Source: Bradyrhizobium sp. CCBAU 51627 (GTDB taxonomy: Bacteria > Pseudomonadota > Alphaproteobacteria > Rhizobiales > Xanthobacteraceae). Taken from it: a stretch of 64,000 bases of DNA. The position numbers were made by a program, and so were the translations under genes. Under the pieces are notes generated by a model. The model searched no databases, was not told the DNA's origin, and saw only the letters and a program-made list of their open reading frames with translations. The DNA lies in NCBI RefSeq assembly GCF_028128765.1, contig NZ_LBJG01000024.1, forward strand, positions 930,001-994,000. The letters are read 5' to 3'. Shown piece after piece: positions 28,555 to 37,301 of this stretch (position 1 is its first letter; every line of letters begins with the position of its first letter).

Positions 28555-29658
28555 ATGCCAGATCGAGTCGACGCTATTGTGGTGGGAGCGGGAGTGGTGG
28601 GAATCGCCATCGCCCATGAACTAGCCATGTGCGGTCGAGAGGTCATCCTGCTGGACGGCGAAAGTCATTTCGGTAGTTGGACGAGCAGCCGCAACAGCGA
28701 GGTCGTACACGCGGGACTTTACTATCAGGTCGGGTCGAACAAGGCGAAATTGTGTGTCAAAGGCAAGCATCTGCTTTACGAATATTGCCGGGCGAGAAAC
28801 ATACCGCATCGTCGGTCCGGAAAATTGGTCTTCGCGACCACTCAGACGCAGATTGCCGTGCTTGAAGAGTTGAAAGGCAAAGGCGAGGCTGCCGGGGTGG
28901 ACGACTTGCACCTGCTGGACCCAATGGGCGTGCAGGCGCTGGAGCCCGCGCTGACATGCGCGGCGGCCCTTCATTCGCCGTCGACCGGAATAGTCGATTC
29001 TCACGTGCTGATGCTTTCCATGCTGGGAGAGGCGGAAGAAAGGGGAGCAGTTTTCGCTCGCAACACGCTTGTCGAGCGCGTCGGCGGGCGAGGCGACGGT
29101 TGGGATGTTTGGATCCAAGGTGAAGACGATGCGGTCGTCTCGGCCCCGATCCTCGTCAATGCTGCGGGGCTCGGCGCCCAAAAGCTCGCCACCGCAATCG
29201 AGGGGGTCGAGGCAAAGTACGTGCCTCCATTGCGATTGGCGCGCGGAGTTTATTTCGCCTACGACGGACGAGTGCCCTTTTCACGCCTCATCTATCCGGT
29301 GCCCGAGGCGGGCGGATTAGGCCTGCACCTTACCCTCGATATGGCAGGGCAAGCTCGCTTCGGGCCTGATGTCGAATGGATCGACGAGATCGACTACGAC
29401 GTCGATGCCGGCCGCAAACCAGCGTTTTTGGCTGCGGCACGCGCCATTTGGCCGAATATCGAGCCCGGGCGCCTACATCCCGCCTATGCGGGCATCAGAC
29501 CCAAAATCTCCGGCCGCGGCGAGCCGGCCGGAGATTTCGTCATCTCATCGGAAAGCGAACATGGTCGTCGCGGTTTGGTCAATCTGTTCGGGATCGAATC
29601 CCCGGGTCTCACAGCTTCGATGGCTATCGCTCGGTTGGTGCTGGAAAAGCTGTCATGA
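28555..29658 (+). CDS. FAD-dependent oxidoreductase, L-2-hydroxyglutarate oxidase-like (DAO family)
   Basis: 367 aa from ATG 28555 (a TTG 11 codons upstream lies within the palindrome and is unlikely). FAD-binding VDAIVVGAGVVGIAIAHELA, then TSSRNSEVVHAGLYYQVGSNKAKLCV, which is the signature of the LhgO/L-2-hydroxyglutarate oxidase group, and YAGIRPKISG near the C terminus. It probably oxidises a 2-hydroxy acid to a 2-oxo acid. First gene of the operon with the GMC oxidoreductase and aldehyde dehydrogenase; its stop overlaps the next start (ATGA). Confidence 0.88.
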   Translation: MPDRVDAIVVGAGVVGIAIAHELAMCGREVILLDGESHFGSWTSSRNSEVVHAGLYYQVGSNKAKLCVKGKHLLYEYCRARNIPHRRSGKLVFATTQTQIAVLEELKGKGEAAGVDDLHLLDPMGVQALEPALTCAAALHSPSTGIVDSHVLMLSMLGEAEERGAVFARNTLVERVGGRGDGWDVWIQGEDDAVVSAPILVNAAGLGAQKLATAIEGVEAKYVPPLRLARGVYFAYDGRVPFSRLIYPVPEAGGLGLHLTLDMAGQARFGPDVEWIDEIDYDVDAGRKPAFLAAARAIWPNIEPGRLHPAYAGIRPKISGRGEPAGDFVISSESEHGRRGLVNLFGIESPGLTASMAIARLVLEKLS

Positions 29659-31247
29659 GCGAAATGGAAACGTTCGACTACATCGTCGTAGGGGCGGGGA
29701 GCGCGGGTTGTGTCCTCGCGAACCGGCTCAGCGCCAATCCGAAAAACCGTGTTCTTCTACTCGAGGCCGGACCGGAAGATAGGAATCTATGGATCCACGT
29801 GCCTCTCGGCTACGGTAAACTATTCAAGCATCCTGGCCTCAATTGGCTATATGAAACGGCGCCCGAACCGCAGATGCACGAGCGTCGCATCGCTCAGCCA
29901 CGTGGACGTGTGCTCGGCGGATCCTCCTCCATCAACGGATTGCTGTACGTCCGAGGTCAGCGGGAGGACTTCGACGCCTGGCGAGCGGCCGGCCATGTCG
30001 GCTGGGGGTATGACGATCTGCTACCGTATTTCATTCGCGCCGAGGACCAGCAGCGGGGAGCATCCAGCTATCACGGCGTCGGGGGACCCCTAAGCGTGTC
30101 TGATCCGACGGAACCGCATCTTTTGTGCGACGCGTTCATCGCCGCAGCGAGGGAGGGCGGGCATCCGGTCAATCCGGATTTCAACGGCGAGAGTCAAGAG
30201 GGTGCCGGCTATTACCAAGCGACGGCCCGCAGAGGGCGGCGCGCGAGCAGCGCGGTCGCATATCTGAGGCCCATACGAAGCCGCAAGAATCTCAAGGTCG
30301 TAACCGGAGCTCTCGCTCGAAGGATTATCTTCAACGCGAGGAGGGCGACCGGCGTCGAATGGACGCGAAAGGGCCGCGTAGAGATCGCCTCGGCGCGGCG
30401 CGAAATCATCATCAGCGCCGGAGCCATCAACACGCCGCAACTTCTCCAGCTCTCCGGTGTTGGCGACAGCGGTCGGTTGAGCAGGTTCGGCATCGACGTC
30501 GTCCATCATCTCCCGCACGTCGGCGAGAATTTCCAGGATCATCTGCAGGCGCGGGTCGTCTATCGGGCATCCAAGCCCGTGACCTTGAACGATGATCTCA
30601 AATCCCCGCTTCGAACTCTTCGGCTGGGGCTGAAATACTTGTTGCAACGAAAGGGAGGGCTGACCGTTTCCGCCGGATACGCGGGAGGGTTCTTCTGCAC
30701 GGAACTAGCTACCGACCGAAGACCGGACATCCAGGTGCATTTCATCACGTTCAGTACAGACGCGATGGGGACGCGGCTGCACGATTTCTCCGGCTTTACC
30801 GCCTCGGCCTGTCAACTGCGGCCGGAAAGTCGCGGATACGTGCGGATAACCTCTCCGGATCCATCGGTCGCTCCTGAAATCTCTGCCAACTATCTAGGAA
30901 CGCAGGGGGACCGCGAAGCGGTCGTCAGCGGACTGGGCCTGATCCGATCGATCATGCGCCAGCCTGCAATGGCTCCATTCGTCGCCGCAGAGGAGATGCC
31001 GGGGTCGTCGAACACGTCGGCCGAGGAACTGCTTGAGTACACGCGCAGGACCGGCGGCTCGTTGTACCATGCCAGCTGCACCGCCGCATTGGGACTCGTT
31101 GTCGACGATCGCTTGCGCGTCAAGGGCATCGATGGCCTGCGCGTAGTCGACGCCTCGATCATGCCGGCCGTCATTTCAGGCAATACCAACGCCGGGGTGA
31201 TCGCCATTGCGGAAAAAGGCGCCGATATGATTTTGGAGAGGATATGA
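29655..31247 (+). CDS. GMC-family FAD oxidoreductase (choline/alcohol dehydrogenase-like)
   Basis: 530 aa from ATG 29655. The frame is open upstream, but those residues come from the previous gene. Motifs: FDYIVVGAGSAGCVLANRLS, GRVLGGSSSINGLLYVRGQREDFD, SAGAINTPQLLQLSGVG, and the catalytic C-terminal pair in GSLYHASCTAALG (His) and ISGNTNAGVIAIAEKGAD (Asn). Converts a primary alcohol to an aldehyde. The next gene, an aldehyde dehydrogenase overlapping by four bases, would take the product to the acid. Confidence 0.92.
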   Translation: MSEMETFDYIVVGAGSAGCVLANRLSANPKNRVLLLEAGPEDRNLWIHVPLGYGKLFKHPGLNWLYETAPEPQMHERRIAQPRGRVLGGSSSINGLLYVRGQREDFDAWRAAGHVGWGYDDLLPYFIRAEDQQRGASSYHGVGGPLSVSDPTEPHLLCDAFIAAAREGGHPVNPDFNGESQEGAGYYQATARRGRRASSAVAYLRPIRSRKNLKVVTGALARRIIFNARRATGVEWTRKGRVEIASARREIIISAGAINTPQLLQLSGVGDSGRLSRFGIDVVHHLPHVGENFQDHLQARVVYRASKPVTLNDDLKSPLRTLRLGLKYLLQRKGGLTVSAGYAGGFFCTELATDRRPDIQVHFITFSTDAMGTRLHDFSGFTASACQLRPESRGYVRITSPDPSVAPEISANYLGTQGDREAVVSGLGLIRSIMRQPAMAPFVAAEEMPGSSNTSAEELLEYTRRTGGSLYHASCTAALGLVVDDRLRVKGIDGLRVVDASIMPAVISGNTNAGVIAIAEKGADMILERI

Positions 31248-32686
31248 CTACAGCCGATTATGGCACCTTATCACTTTGGATCGATGGTCGCGAGCGAGGC
31301 CTCGAACACGGACGATCGAGCGAGCCAGTCTTCAATCCAGCGACGGGGCAGGTGCTCGCGGAGCTTCCGCATGCGACCGCCGCCGAGCTGGACGAAGCGG
31401 TCCGCGCGGCCGCGAAGGCGTTCGCCGCCTGGCGTGCAGTCTCGCCCTTCGAGCGCAGTAAGGTCCTGCGTCGAGCGGCGGATCTCATCCGCGAGCGTCT
31501 CGACCGCATTGCTGCCATCATGACGTTGGAGCAGGGCAAGCCGATAGGAGAATCGAAGAGCGAGATAATCCATTCCGCGGAGCTCTTCGACTGGTATGCC
31601 GAAGAGGGGCGACGTGCCTACGGGCGGATCGTACCGGCTCGCAACGAGAGCCTGGATCATTTCGTCGTAAGCGAGCCCGTCGGTCCGTGTGCAGCCTTCA
31701 CGCCTTGGAATTTTCCGGCCCTGACTCCGGCTCGCAAACTGGGCGGCGCTTTGGCGGCGGGATGTTCGGTCATTCTGAAGGCGTCCGAGGAAACGCCCGG
31801 TTGCGCCGTCGAATTGGTGCGCGCCTTGCATGACGCTGGCCTTCCTCGCGGGTGCGCCCAGTTGGTATTCGGCGTGCCTTCCGATATCTCTAGACACCTC
31901 ATAGCCCGACCCGAGATCCGCAAGATTAGCTTTACAGGGTCCACGGCCGTCGGCATTCACCTGATGAAGCTTGCTGCGGACGGCGTCAAACGCGTGACGA
32001 TGGAATTGGGAGGCAATGCGCCGGTCCTTATTTTCGATGACGCCGACTACGATGCGACCCTTCGGCTTCTCGCCGGCGGAAAGACTCGAAATGCCGGACA
32101 GGTGTGCGTCAGCCCGGGCCGTTTCTTCGTGCACGAGAGCCTCTACGAGCGCTTTACCCGGGATCTATCCGAACGATTTTCGTCGATGCGCGTCGCGAGT
32201 GGGCTCGATCCGGAGGCTGATATGGGGCCGCTGGCCAACGAACGCCGGGTAGACGCGATGCAGCGGTTCGTGGAGGACCCACAGAAAGGCGGCGCGCGTT
32301 TGATGACCTGCGGCCGCCGGCTGGGGAACGTCGGCAATTTCTTCGCGCCGACCGTCCTTTCCGACTTGTCCGACGATGCTCTTCTGTTGCGAGAGGAATG
32401 TTTCGGTCCGATCGCGCCTGTCGTGTCGTTCGCCAACGACGACGAAGCAATCGAACGAGCGAACGCGGTGGACGCCGGCCTGGCGGGCTACGCCTTCACG
32501 TCGAGTTTGAAGCGGATCCGCGACATAGGCCGTTCCATCAAGACGGGCATGATCGGCATCAATTCGCTTGTGGTTTCGACCCCGGAAACCCCCTTCGGCG
32601 GCGTCAAGGCAAGTGGCTTCGGGTCTGAGGGCGGGATCGAGGGGCTTCAGGCGTACAGCGATACCAAGCTGATCACGATGGGTTAG
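31244..32686 (+). CDS. NAD(P)-dependent aldehyde dehydrogenase, succinate-semialdehyde dehydrogenase-like
   Basis: 480 aa. PCAAFTPWNFPALTPARKLGGALAAG, SFTGSTAVG, catalytic Glu in VTMELGGNAPVLIFDD, catalytic Cys in NAGQVCVSPGRFFV, and the C-terminal PFGGVKASGFGSEGGIEGLQ. All residues for catalysis are present and the length fits the SSDH group. It completes an alcohol-aldehyde-acid oxidation route with the GMC enzyme; the real substrate is unknown. Its 3' end overlaps the convergent LacI gene by four bases. Confidence 0.93.
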   Translation: MTTADYGTLSLWIDGRERGLEHGRSSEPVFNPATGQVLAELPHATAAELDEAVRAAAKAFAAWRAVSPFERSKVLRRAADLIRERLDRIAAIMTLEQGKPIGESKSEIIHSAELFDWYAEEGRRAYGRIVPARNESLDHFVVSEPVGPCAAFTPWNFPALTPARKLGGALAAGCSVILKASEETPGCAVELVRALHDAGLPRGCAQLVFGVPSDISRHLIARPEIRKISFTGSTAVGIHLMKLAADGVKRVTMELGGNAPVLIFDDADYDATLRLLAGGKTRNAGQVCVSPGRFFVHESLYERFTRDLSERFSSMRVASGLDPEADMGPLANERRVDAMQRFVEDPQKGGARLMTCGRRLGNVGNFFAPTVLSDLSDDALLLREECFGPIAPVVSFANDDEAIERANAVDAGLAGYAFTSSLKRIRDIGRSIKTGMIGINSLVVSTPETPFGGVKASGFGSEGGIEGLQAYSDTKLITMG

Positions 32687-33711
32687 TCCGGCGCTCGGCC
32701 CGTACTCTGGCGGACGATCAATTCTGTGGGTAGCGACAGGGACTTCGGGATGCCTTCGCCCTGCAACATGCCTATGATCGCATTGCCGGTCGTGACCGCC
32801 AGTTCTGCGATGGGCGCACGAATGGTCGTGAGCGCCGGGGAGAGGAGCGCCGCCATCTCGATATCGTCGAACCCGGTGATCGAGAGCTGGTCGGGAAGAA
32901 CCACTCCCTCCGTGCGGGCGGCATGCAAGGCGCCGGCCGCCTGAAGGTCGGTGCCGCAGATCAACGCCGTGATCTTATTCCGGACCGGATCGATCTGGCG
33001 ATAACCGATTTGTCCCCCCGCGATGGTGAGCGGCACGGTCGCGACTTCGACCAGCTCGATCTTGTGGACGGCTGCCGCCTTCTTGACTCCTCGCAGGCGC
33101 CACTGAGCGCGCTCGTTGTTCCACGTCTCGCCGCCGACCATCGCGACCCGTTTGTGGCCAAGGTCCGCAAGATGATCGACCACCTTGATCATCGCCGCCT
33201 GGTTGTTGAATCCCAGTGCACCCTGTCTCGGGGCCTTGTCGCTGGACCAGCAATGTACGTGCGGCATGCCGATCTTTTTCAGGAGCGATGTCGTGCGGTC
33301 GTCGTGGTCTGTCCCGATCATGATGAGAGCGTCGACGCTGCGGCTTACGAGGCGTTCGATGAGTCGGATCTCGCTTTCCCGGTCGTATTCGTGCGCCAGC
33401 GCAAGCAAATGCAGGCCTTGCCTGGCGAGCGTCTTCTGAAGCTCATGCACGAAGGTCGCGTACACGGGATTGTTGATGGTCGGAAGCACGACGCCCACCA
33501 TCCCCGTCGACCGGCTGGCAAGCGCGCGAGCCGCGCCGCTTGGAATGTAACCCAACGATTCCACGGCCCGCCGAACGGCTCGAAGCGTGGCTGGACGGAC
33601 GGCGTCCGGCGCCGACAAGGCCTTCGATGCGGCGCCCAACGAGACGCCTGCTGCGTTTGCGACGTCCGAAAGGCGTGGCCTTGACGCCAAATTGCCCTTG
33701 CTTTTCTTCAT
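32683..33711 (-). CDS. LacI-family transcriptional regulator
   Basis: 342 aa. N-terminal helix-turn-helix and hinge: RLSDVANAAGVSLGAASKALSAP, then RRAVESLGYIPSGAARALASRSTG. The periplasmic-binding-protein-like sensor domain starts MVGVVLPTINNPVYATFVHEL and includes GFDDIEMAALLSPALTTIRAP. It should respond to a sugar or small carbon compound and repress the oxidation cluster; the perfect palindrome at 28521-28536 is the best operator candidate. Convergent with, and overlapping, the aldehyde dehydrogenase gene. Confidence 0.93.
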   Translation of the reverse strand: MKKSKGNLASRPRLSDVANAAGVSLGAASKALSAPDAVRPATLRAVRRAVESLGYIPSGAARALASRSTGMVGVVLPTINNPVYATFVHELQKTLARQGLHLLALAHEYDRESEIRLIERLVSRSVDALIMIGTDHDDRTTSLLKKIGMPHVHCWSSDKAPRQGALGFNNQAAMIKVVDHLADLGHKRVAMVGGETWNNERAQWRLRGVKKAAAVHKIELVEVATVPLTIAGGQIGYRQIDPVRNKITALICGTDLQAAGALHAARTEGVVLPDQLSITGFDDIEMAALLSPALTTIRAPIAELAVTTGNAIIGMLQGEGIPKSLSLPTELIVRQSTGRAPD

Positions 33712-33971
33712 TGGTCCGGATGCGGCGATTTGTCCGAAGCTTGCCTAGCGCGTAAGACGGAGGGAGGCAATGAATTGCCTTCGAGCCGGGAGCGCCTTCC
33801 CAGCTCTCCCTCAGGGCTCGTCGGAGAAAACGAGGGCGTCGGCGCTGCCAATATCGATCTCTAGGTAAAGGGGCACGTCGGGTTTGGATCGCGGCCGTGA
33901 TCCCCGTTTTTGCCGACGACAAGGCTGGTCGTGGCTCGAAGTCACACCCTCCACCCGCGGACAGGAGATGC

Positions 33972-34520
33972 TCACTTGGGAGACGGCGCCGCTCCGTCGG
34001 TCGTCCGGCTTACAACAGGCCAGTACCAACCTTCCGGACCCATGATCCTCATGGCGTCGCGGATGCCTTCCAGCTCAGACGCCGAAAAGCGTTCGAGAAA
34101 TTCCAGAGCCGGCATTCCACAAGGAAGGAGCGTGCCGGCGAGATCGACGAGAAACCATTCTCCTTTGGATTCGGTCCCTCTGGGGCCCTTTCCGCTGGCG
34201 CCGCGTTCGATGAGATGCTTCCAACGCTCCGCAGCTCGTACTTTCGCGGCTGTGCGCTCCTCCTCGAGCTGGCTCAGGAGGACGGAGCCTCGCCCCAAAG
34301 CGAGAGCCCGCTCCCCTGCCTCGATCAGATCGATGTTCTTGCGCGCGACGAAGATGCCGCCTTCGAAAACCTGCGTGACCGACGAGCAGGCGCGCCACAC
34401 GTCGTTGTCCAGCCGCAGCAGGACGCCGCGCTCGTCGTCGGCGGCCACATAGAACACGTCGGGGCCGATCCAGGTCGCCGGCATGATGGAGTGAACCTTG
34501 TAATCCTGAACGGAAGTCAT
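33972..34520 (-). CDS. Hypothetical protein
   Basis: 182 aa, not recognised. N-terminal part (VHSIMPATWIGPDVFYVAADDERGVLLRLDNDVWRACS) looks like a small beta domain, followed by a Glu/Arg-rich helical stretch (LLSQLEEERTAAKVRAAERWKHL) and a C-terminal globular part ending GPEGWYWPVVSRTT. No signal peptide. The small gene 34569-34823 lies 48 bases upstream in the same direction and may be co-transcribed. The 260 bases between this gene and the LacI gene hold nothing that I can name. Confidence 0.6.
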   Translation of the reverse strand: MTSVQDYKVHSIMPATWIGPDVFYVAADDERGVLLRLDNDVWRACSSVTQVFEGGIFVARKNIDLIEAGERALALGRGSVLLSQLEEERTAAKVRAAERWKHLIERGASGKGPRGTESKGEWFLVDLAGTLLPCGMPALEFLERFSASELEGIRDAMRIMGPEGWYWPVVSRTTDGAAPSPK

Positions 34521-34568
34521 TCGTGAACTCTCCGATAAGTTTGGTGATGGTAGGCGGTACGGACGAAA

Positions 34569-34823
34569 TCAACCGTACATGCTCGGCCCGTCCCACTTCG
34601 CGTCTCGGAACGTGGGATTGTAGTTTCGCACGATCTTGCGCTGCCGCATGTCCAAACGGTCCCAGGCATCCTTCTTGGCGCGGTAAGGGTCTGGAAGTTC
34701 GTCGTAACGGCCCAGAGCTAGGCACACGGCGACGATCTCCGAGGTCGAGCCGCAGGCGGTCTCCATCGTGACGCTTCCGTCGAGCAAACTCGTGATCAGA
34801 TTCTCTTCGACGCTCATTCGCAC
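34569..34823 (-). CDS. Small hypothetical protein
   Basis: 84 aa, start ATG behind GGGAGAGTGCGA. Sequence MRMSVEENLITSLLDGSVTM, then CLALGRYDELPDPYRAKKDAWDRLDMRQRKIV, soluble and helical. No family recognised. Probably in one operon with the 182-aa protein downstream. The 34824-35093 interval upstream is AT-rich and may hold its promoter. Confidence 0.55.
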   Translation of the reverse strand: MRMSVEENLITSLLDGSVTMETACGSTSEIVAVCLALGRYDELPDPYRAKKDAWDRLDMRQRKIVRNYNPTFRDAKWDGPSMYG

Positions 34824-35093
34824 TCTCCCACTGTTGTTGGCCGTGCGGGTAATTTGGGAGCCGTATCCCGCGGCGTCAAACGGGGCCGAGCGTTCACGAC
34901 CGAGCTTTCAAGGACTCGTTCGATCAACGAGGGCGTAACAGATTGCATTCAATCGGAAAAAATATTTGGGCGAACGATGGTTAACGAACGCGTCCAAACC
35001 TTTTGGAATGACGGCACGACGTTCGCCACATCGACGGCACCACGGGTGCTGCAGGTTTCCGAGCATTGGGCCAAGCGCCGCATGGTCAAGAAC

Positions 35094-35942
35094 CTAGGGC
35101 TCTTGATCCAAGATTTTTGAGAGCTGCGAACAAACTTCATCGGCGGCTTCTTTGATTTTGGCCAATTCGACGCGCGCAGAACTGTCTAGGAGGATATTGA
35201 CGCCCCCTCGGGCTTCTACCTTCGCGTTATATGAATCAACGCGCATGATAACTCCCGGCACGACTTTCCGCAGATCAGGAGCCAACAACACCAGGGCGCT
35301 ACCTGCGGATCGCAAATCGGGAGATACTGAGATTATGGCCCTGCCAATGTCTAATGTACCCGCTCCCGGCGTCGCTCTCGCTCCTGCCGCAGAGGATATT
35401 CTGGCCATCTCGACATAGAGGTCCAAAGCGGCGCCGTACTTGCGACCATATTCGATGCCGCGCCGCATGAGGTCGCGAACATCGTTGTCGCGGATCGGCT
35501 CCGACTTGAAATTGAACCGCTTGTAGTATCTGAAGTCGGGCGCTTGGTGCGGCCCGCGAGACTTCGCGGCGGGTATCTGTAGAACGTAGGCGACCTTGCC
35601 AGTACCCTTGCTGGTCAGTTCTACGGGCTTGATGAACAGACCTTCGATCGGCGGATCGATGTTCGACATCAGGACGTTTTCGATTTGCTCCCTCGTCACC
35701 ACGTTCGGATCGAGACCGTCGTCGGTACCATCAGGCTTCTGATCGATTTCCTTCATCCCGTAAATGATGATGCCACCCGAGCCGTTCGCCATGGCCGACA
35801 CGTCTTTGAACAGCTCCCTCCTGTGCTCCTTGTCTTTACTCAACGCGTCGGAGCGCTTGTACTCCAGCGTGAGGCTTTCCTCGATCTCTCCGTGATAAAG
35901 GTCGTCGATATCTTTCTCTGTCCATTCGCTGACGGGCCGCAT
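35094..35942 (-). CDS. ATP-binding protein with AlbA_2/Schlafen-type domain
   Basis: 282 aa. Residues about 10-150 fit the AlbA_2 (divergent AAA-4) domain: HGEIEESLTLEYKRSDAL, KDVSAMANGSGGIIIYGMKE, and PAAKSRGPHQAPDFRYYKRFNF (compare the family pattern E..LEFK...AFANTxGGxIxxGV...YxR). The C-terminal half (residues 165-282) is an unassigned helical/beta region. Proteins of this group occur as regulators or in defence loci; the actual role here is unknown. Minus-strand singleton beside a MOSC pseudogene. Confidence 0.75.
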   Translation of the reverse strand: MRPVSEWTEKDIDDLYHGEIEESLTLEYKRSDALSKDKEHRRELFKDVSAMANGSGGIIIYGMKEIDQKPDGTDDGLDPNVVTREQIENVLMSNIDPPIEGLFIKPVELTSKGTGKVAYVLQIPAAKSRGPHQAPDFRYYKRFNFKSEPIRDNDVRDLMRRGIEYGRKYGAALDLYVEMARISSAAGARATPGAGTLDIGRAIISVSPDLRSAGSALVLLAPDLRKVVPGVIMRVDSYNAKVEARGGVNILLDSSARVELAKIKEAADEVCSQLSKILDQEP

Positions 35943-35996
35943 TTGAGAACTCCCTCCAACGAAGTTCTAGAGGATTGCTTGCAACTTGTCTTTTAG

Positions 35997-36319
35997 GTTG
36001 TTGGCTTCAAGGTCGGAGCGGGAGAGCTCGGCAAGAACATCACCACTGCCGGCTTGGCCCTTGAGCGATTGCCGCTCGGCACGCTCATCGAGCTCGGACC
36101 CGCGGCGATCATAGAGTTGACCGGCCTCCGAACGCCCTGCGTCCTCATCGAGCGCTTCCTTACGGGCATGAAACGGGAGGTGCTCTCGTCGGCGGAAACC
36201 GGCCCGCCATTCAAATGCGGGTGTTAGGCGTGGTGCGGGCCGGCGGATCGGTGGCGGCGGGCGATACCGCGCGGGTTCGACTTCCATCCTCCGCCTTTCG
36301 CGCCTTACCGCCTCTGTAG
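35997..36319 (+). pseudogene. MOSC-domain protein, truncated and frameshifted
   Basis: After an in-frame TAG at 35994 the plus strand reads VVGFKVGAGELGKNITTAGL, LPLGTLIELGPAAIIELTGL, RTPCVLIERFLTGMKREVL to a TAG at 36225. One base shift on, it continues VLGVVRAGGSVAAGDTARVRLP. This is the MOSC (molybdenum-cofactor sulfurase C-terminal) pattern with its conserved Cys in LRTPC and the closing GVVxxGGxVxxGDxxRVxLP. The N-terminal part with the sequence before ELGxNI is absent. No minus-strand gene is needed here. Confidence 0.75.
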
Positions 36320-36364
36320 GACCGGTGCACAACTGTGCTTCTTTCTTGGCGTCCCGGTCTATCT

Positions 36365-36814
36365 TCAGGAAGCGTTCGCCCTAGCTCGTTCGCGAGCCTC
36401 CCGACGACGTTCGCGGCGTTCGCGTCGCCGCTTCGCACGGTCAGCGGGCTGCCGAAGCGGAGGAACCGGCGCTGGCGCGGACACCGACCCGGTAGCCTCA
36501 TCGGCCGAAGTCATTTGGATTGGTTCGGGCGCGGCCGGGCGGCCTTCCATGAGCTCGAGCACGTCCCGTCCCTTGGCCGTGATCATCCACCCTCCGCTTA
36601 TGCGTTCGACCAGTCCTTGTGAAAAGATGTCGAGGCCCGGCGCCCGCGCCGCCAGGCGCTTGGTCCGGTCCGCCCAATCGCGGCCGCTGGTCGCCAGGAT
36701 GGCCATGTCCCGCTTGAGGTCCTCCATGACGGCGAAGCCATCCGGATAGCTCACCAGAATCTTCAGGACCGTCACCTGGAAGTTCACGCTCCGCCCCAGA
36801 CTAATCAGCGCCAC
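36365..36814 (-). CDS. Conserved-type hypothetical protein, winged-helix-like
   Basis: 149 aa. The first 90 residues (MALISLGRSVNFQVTVLKIL, then DGFAVMEDLKRDMAILATSG and GLVERISGGWMITAKGRDVLELMEG) look like a winged-helix domain; the tail from residue 115 is Pro/Ala then strongly Arg/Glu-rich (ADRAKRRRERRERRREARERA), suggesting nucleic-acid contact. I recall similar short proteins from Bradyrhizobium but no assigned function. Its start overlaps the end of the 66-aa gene upstream, so the two are coupled. Confidence 0.65.
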   Translation of the reverse strand: MALISLGRSVNFQVTVLKILVSYPDGFAVMEDLKRDMAILATSGRDWADRTKRLAARAPGLDIFSQGLVERISGGWMITAKGRDVLELMEGRPAAPEPIQMTSADEATGSVSAPAPVPPLRQPADRAKRRRERRERRREARERARANAS

Positions 36815-37005
36815 ATCGTGGGGGCGCGGGACAGGGCTTCACGGCCGACCTGACTGAGAGCATCTGTCGAAAGTTCGCCTCTCGTGGCGGCCTCCAGAAT
36901 CTTGGACGCGACCTGAGTACGTGCTCCGATCTCGCGGCGCGAGACGCTTTCGCAGACTTCGTCGAGAATCGCGCGCAAAATCGCGGTGGTTGCAGTGTCG
37001 AACAT
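36805..37005 (-). CDS. Small conserved-type hypothetical protein
   Basis: 66 aa, helical: MFDTATTAILRAILDEVCES, EIGARTQVASKILEAATRGEL, LSQVGREALSRAPTMWR. No domain name. It precedes and overlaps the winged-helix-like gene by ten bases. The start ATG follows the GGGGGCAACTC stretch. Confidence 0.6.
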   Translation of the reverse strand: MFDTATTAILRAILDEVCESVSRREIGARTQVASKILEAATRGELSTDALSQVGREALSRAPTMWR

Positions 37006-37301
37006 GAGTTGCCCCCATGAGGGAAAGCCTCATTCTAGCGGGGTTTCCCGGTCGGGCAATTCAGGCATGTTAAGCTTTGCGAAGAATACGCTCCGAACCT
37101 AGGGAAGTGGCGGCGCGGCGGGCGTCCAGAGATGCGAAGACGACCTGAAGCCAAGGCTCCGAGAAGGAGGCGCACGTCGCTTGCGTGCGGCATTGGCGAG
37201 GATCTTCGGAGCAGGGCCCGCAACAATTCCGCTAGAACGGCCCTTGCCAGATTGAGGATCCGGCGTAATAATTATAAAATATAATCAAATGGGAGGCCGC
37301 C

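Noticed and set aside
35967..36332. 121-codon minus-strand frame
   Set aside because: The opposite strand carries a recognisable MOSC core, so this frame is a shadow of a pseudogene.
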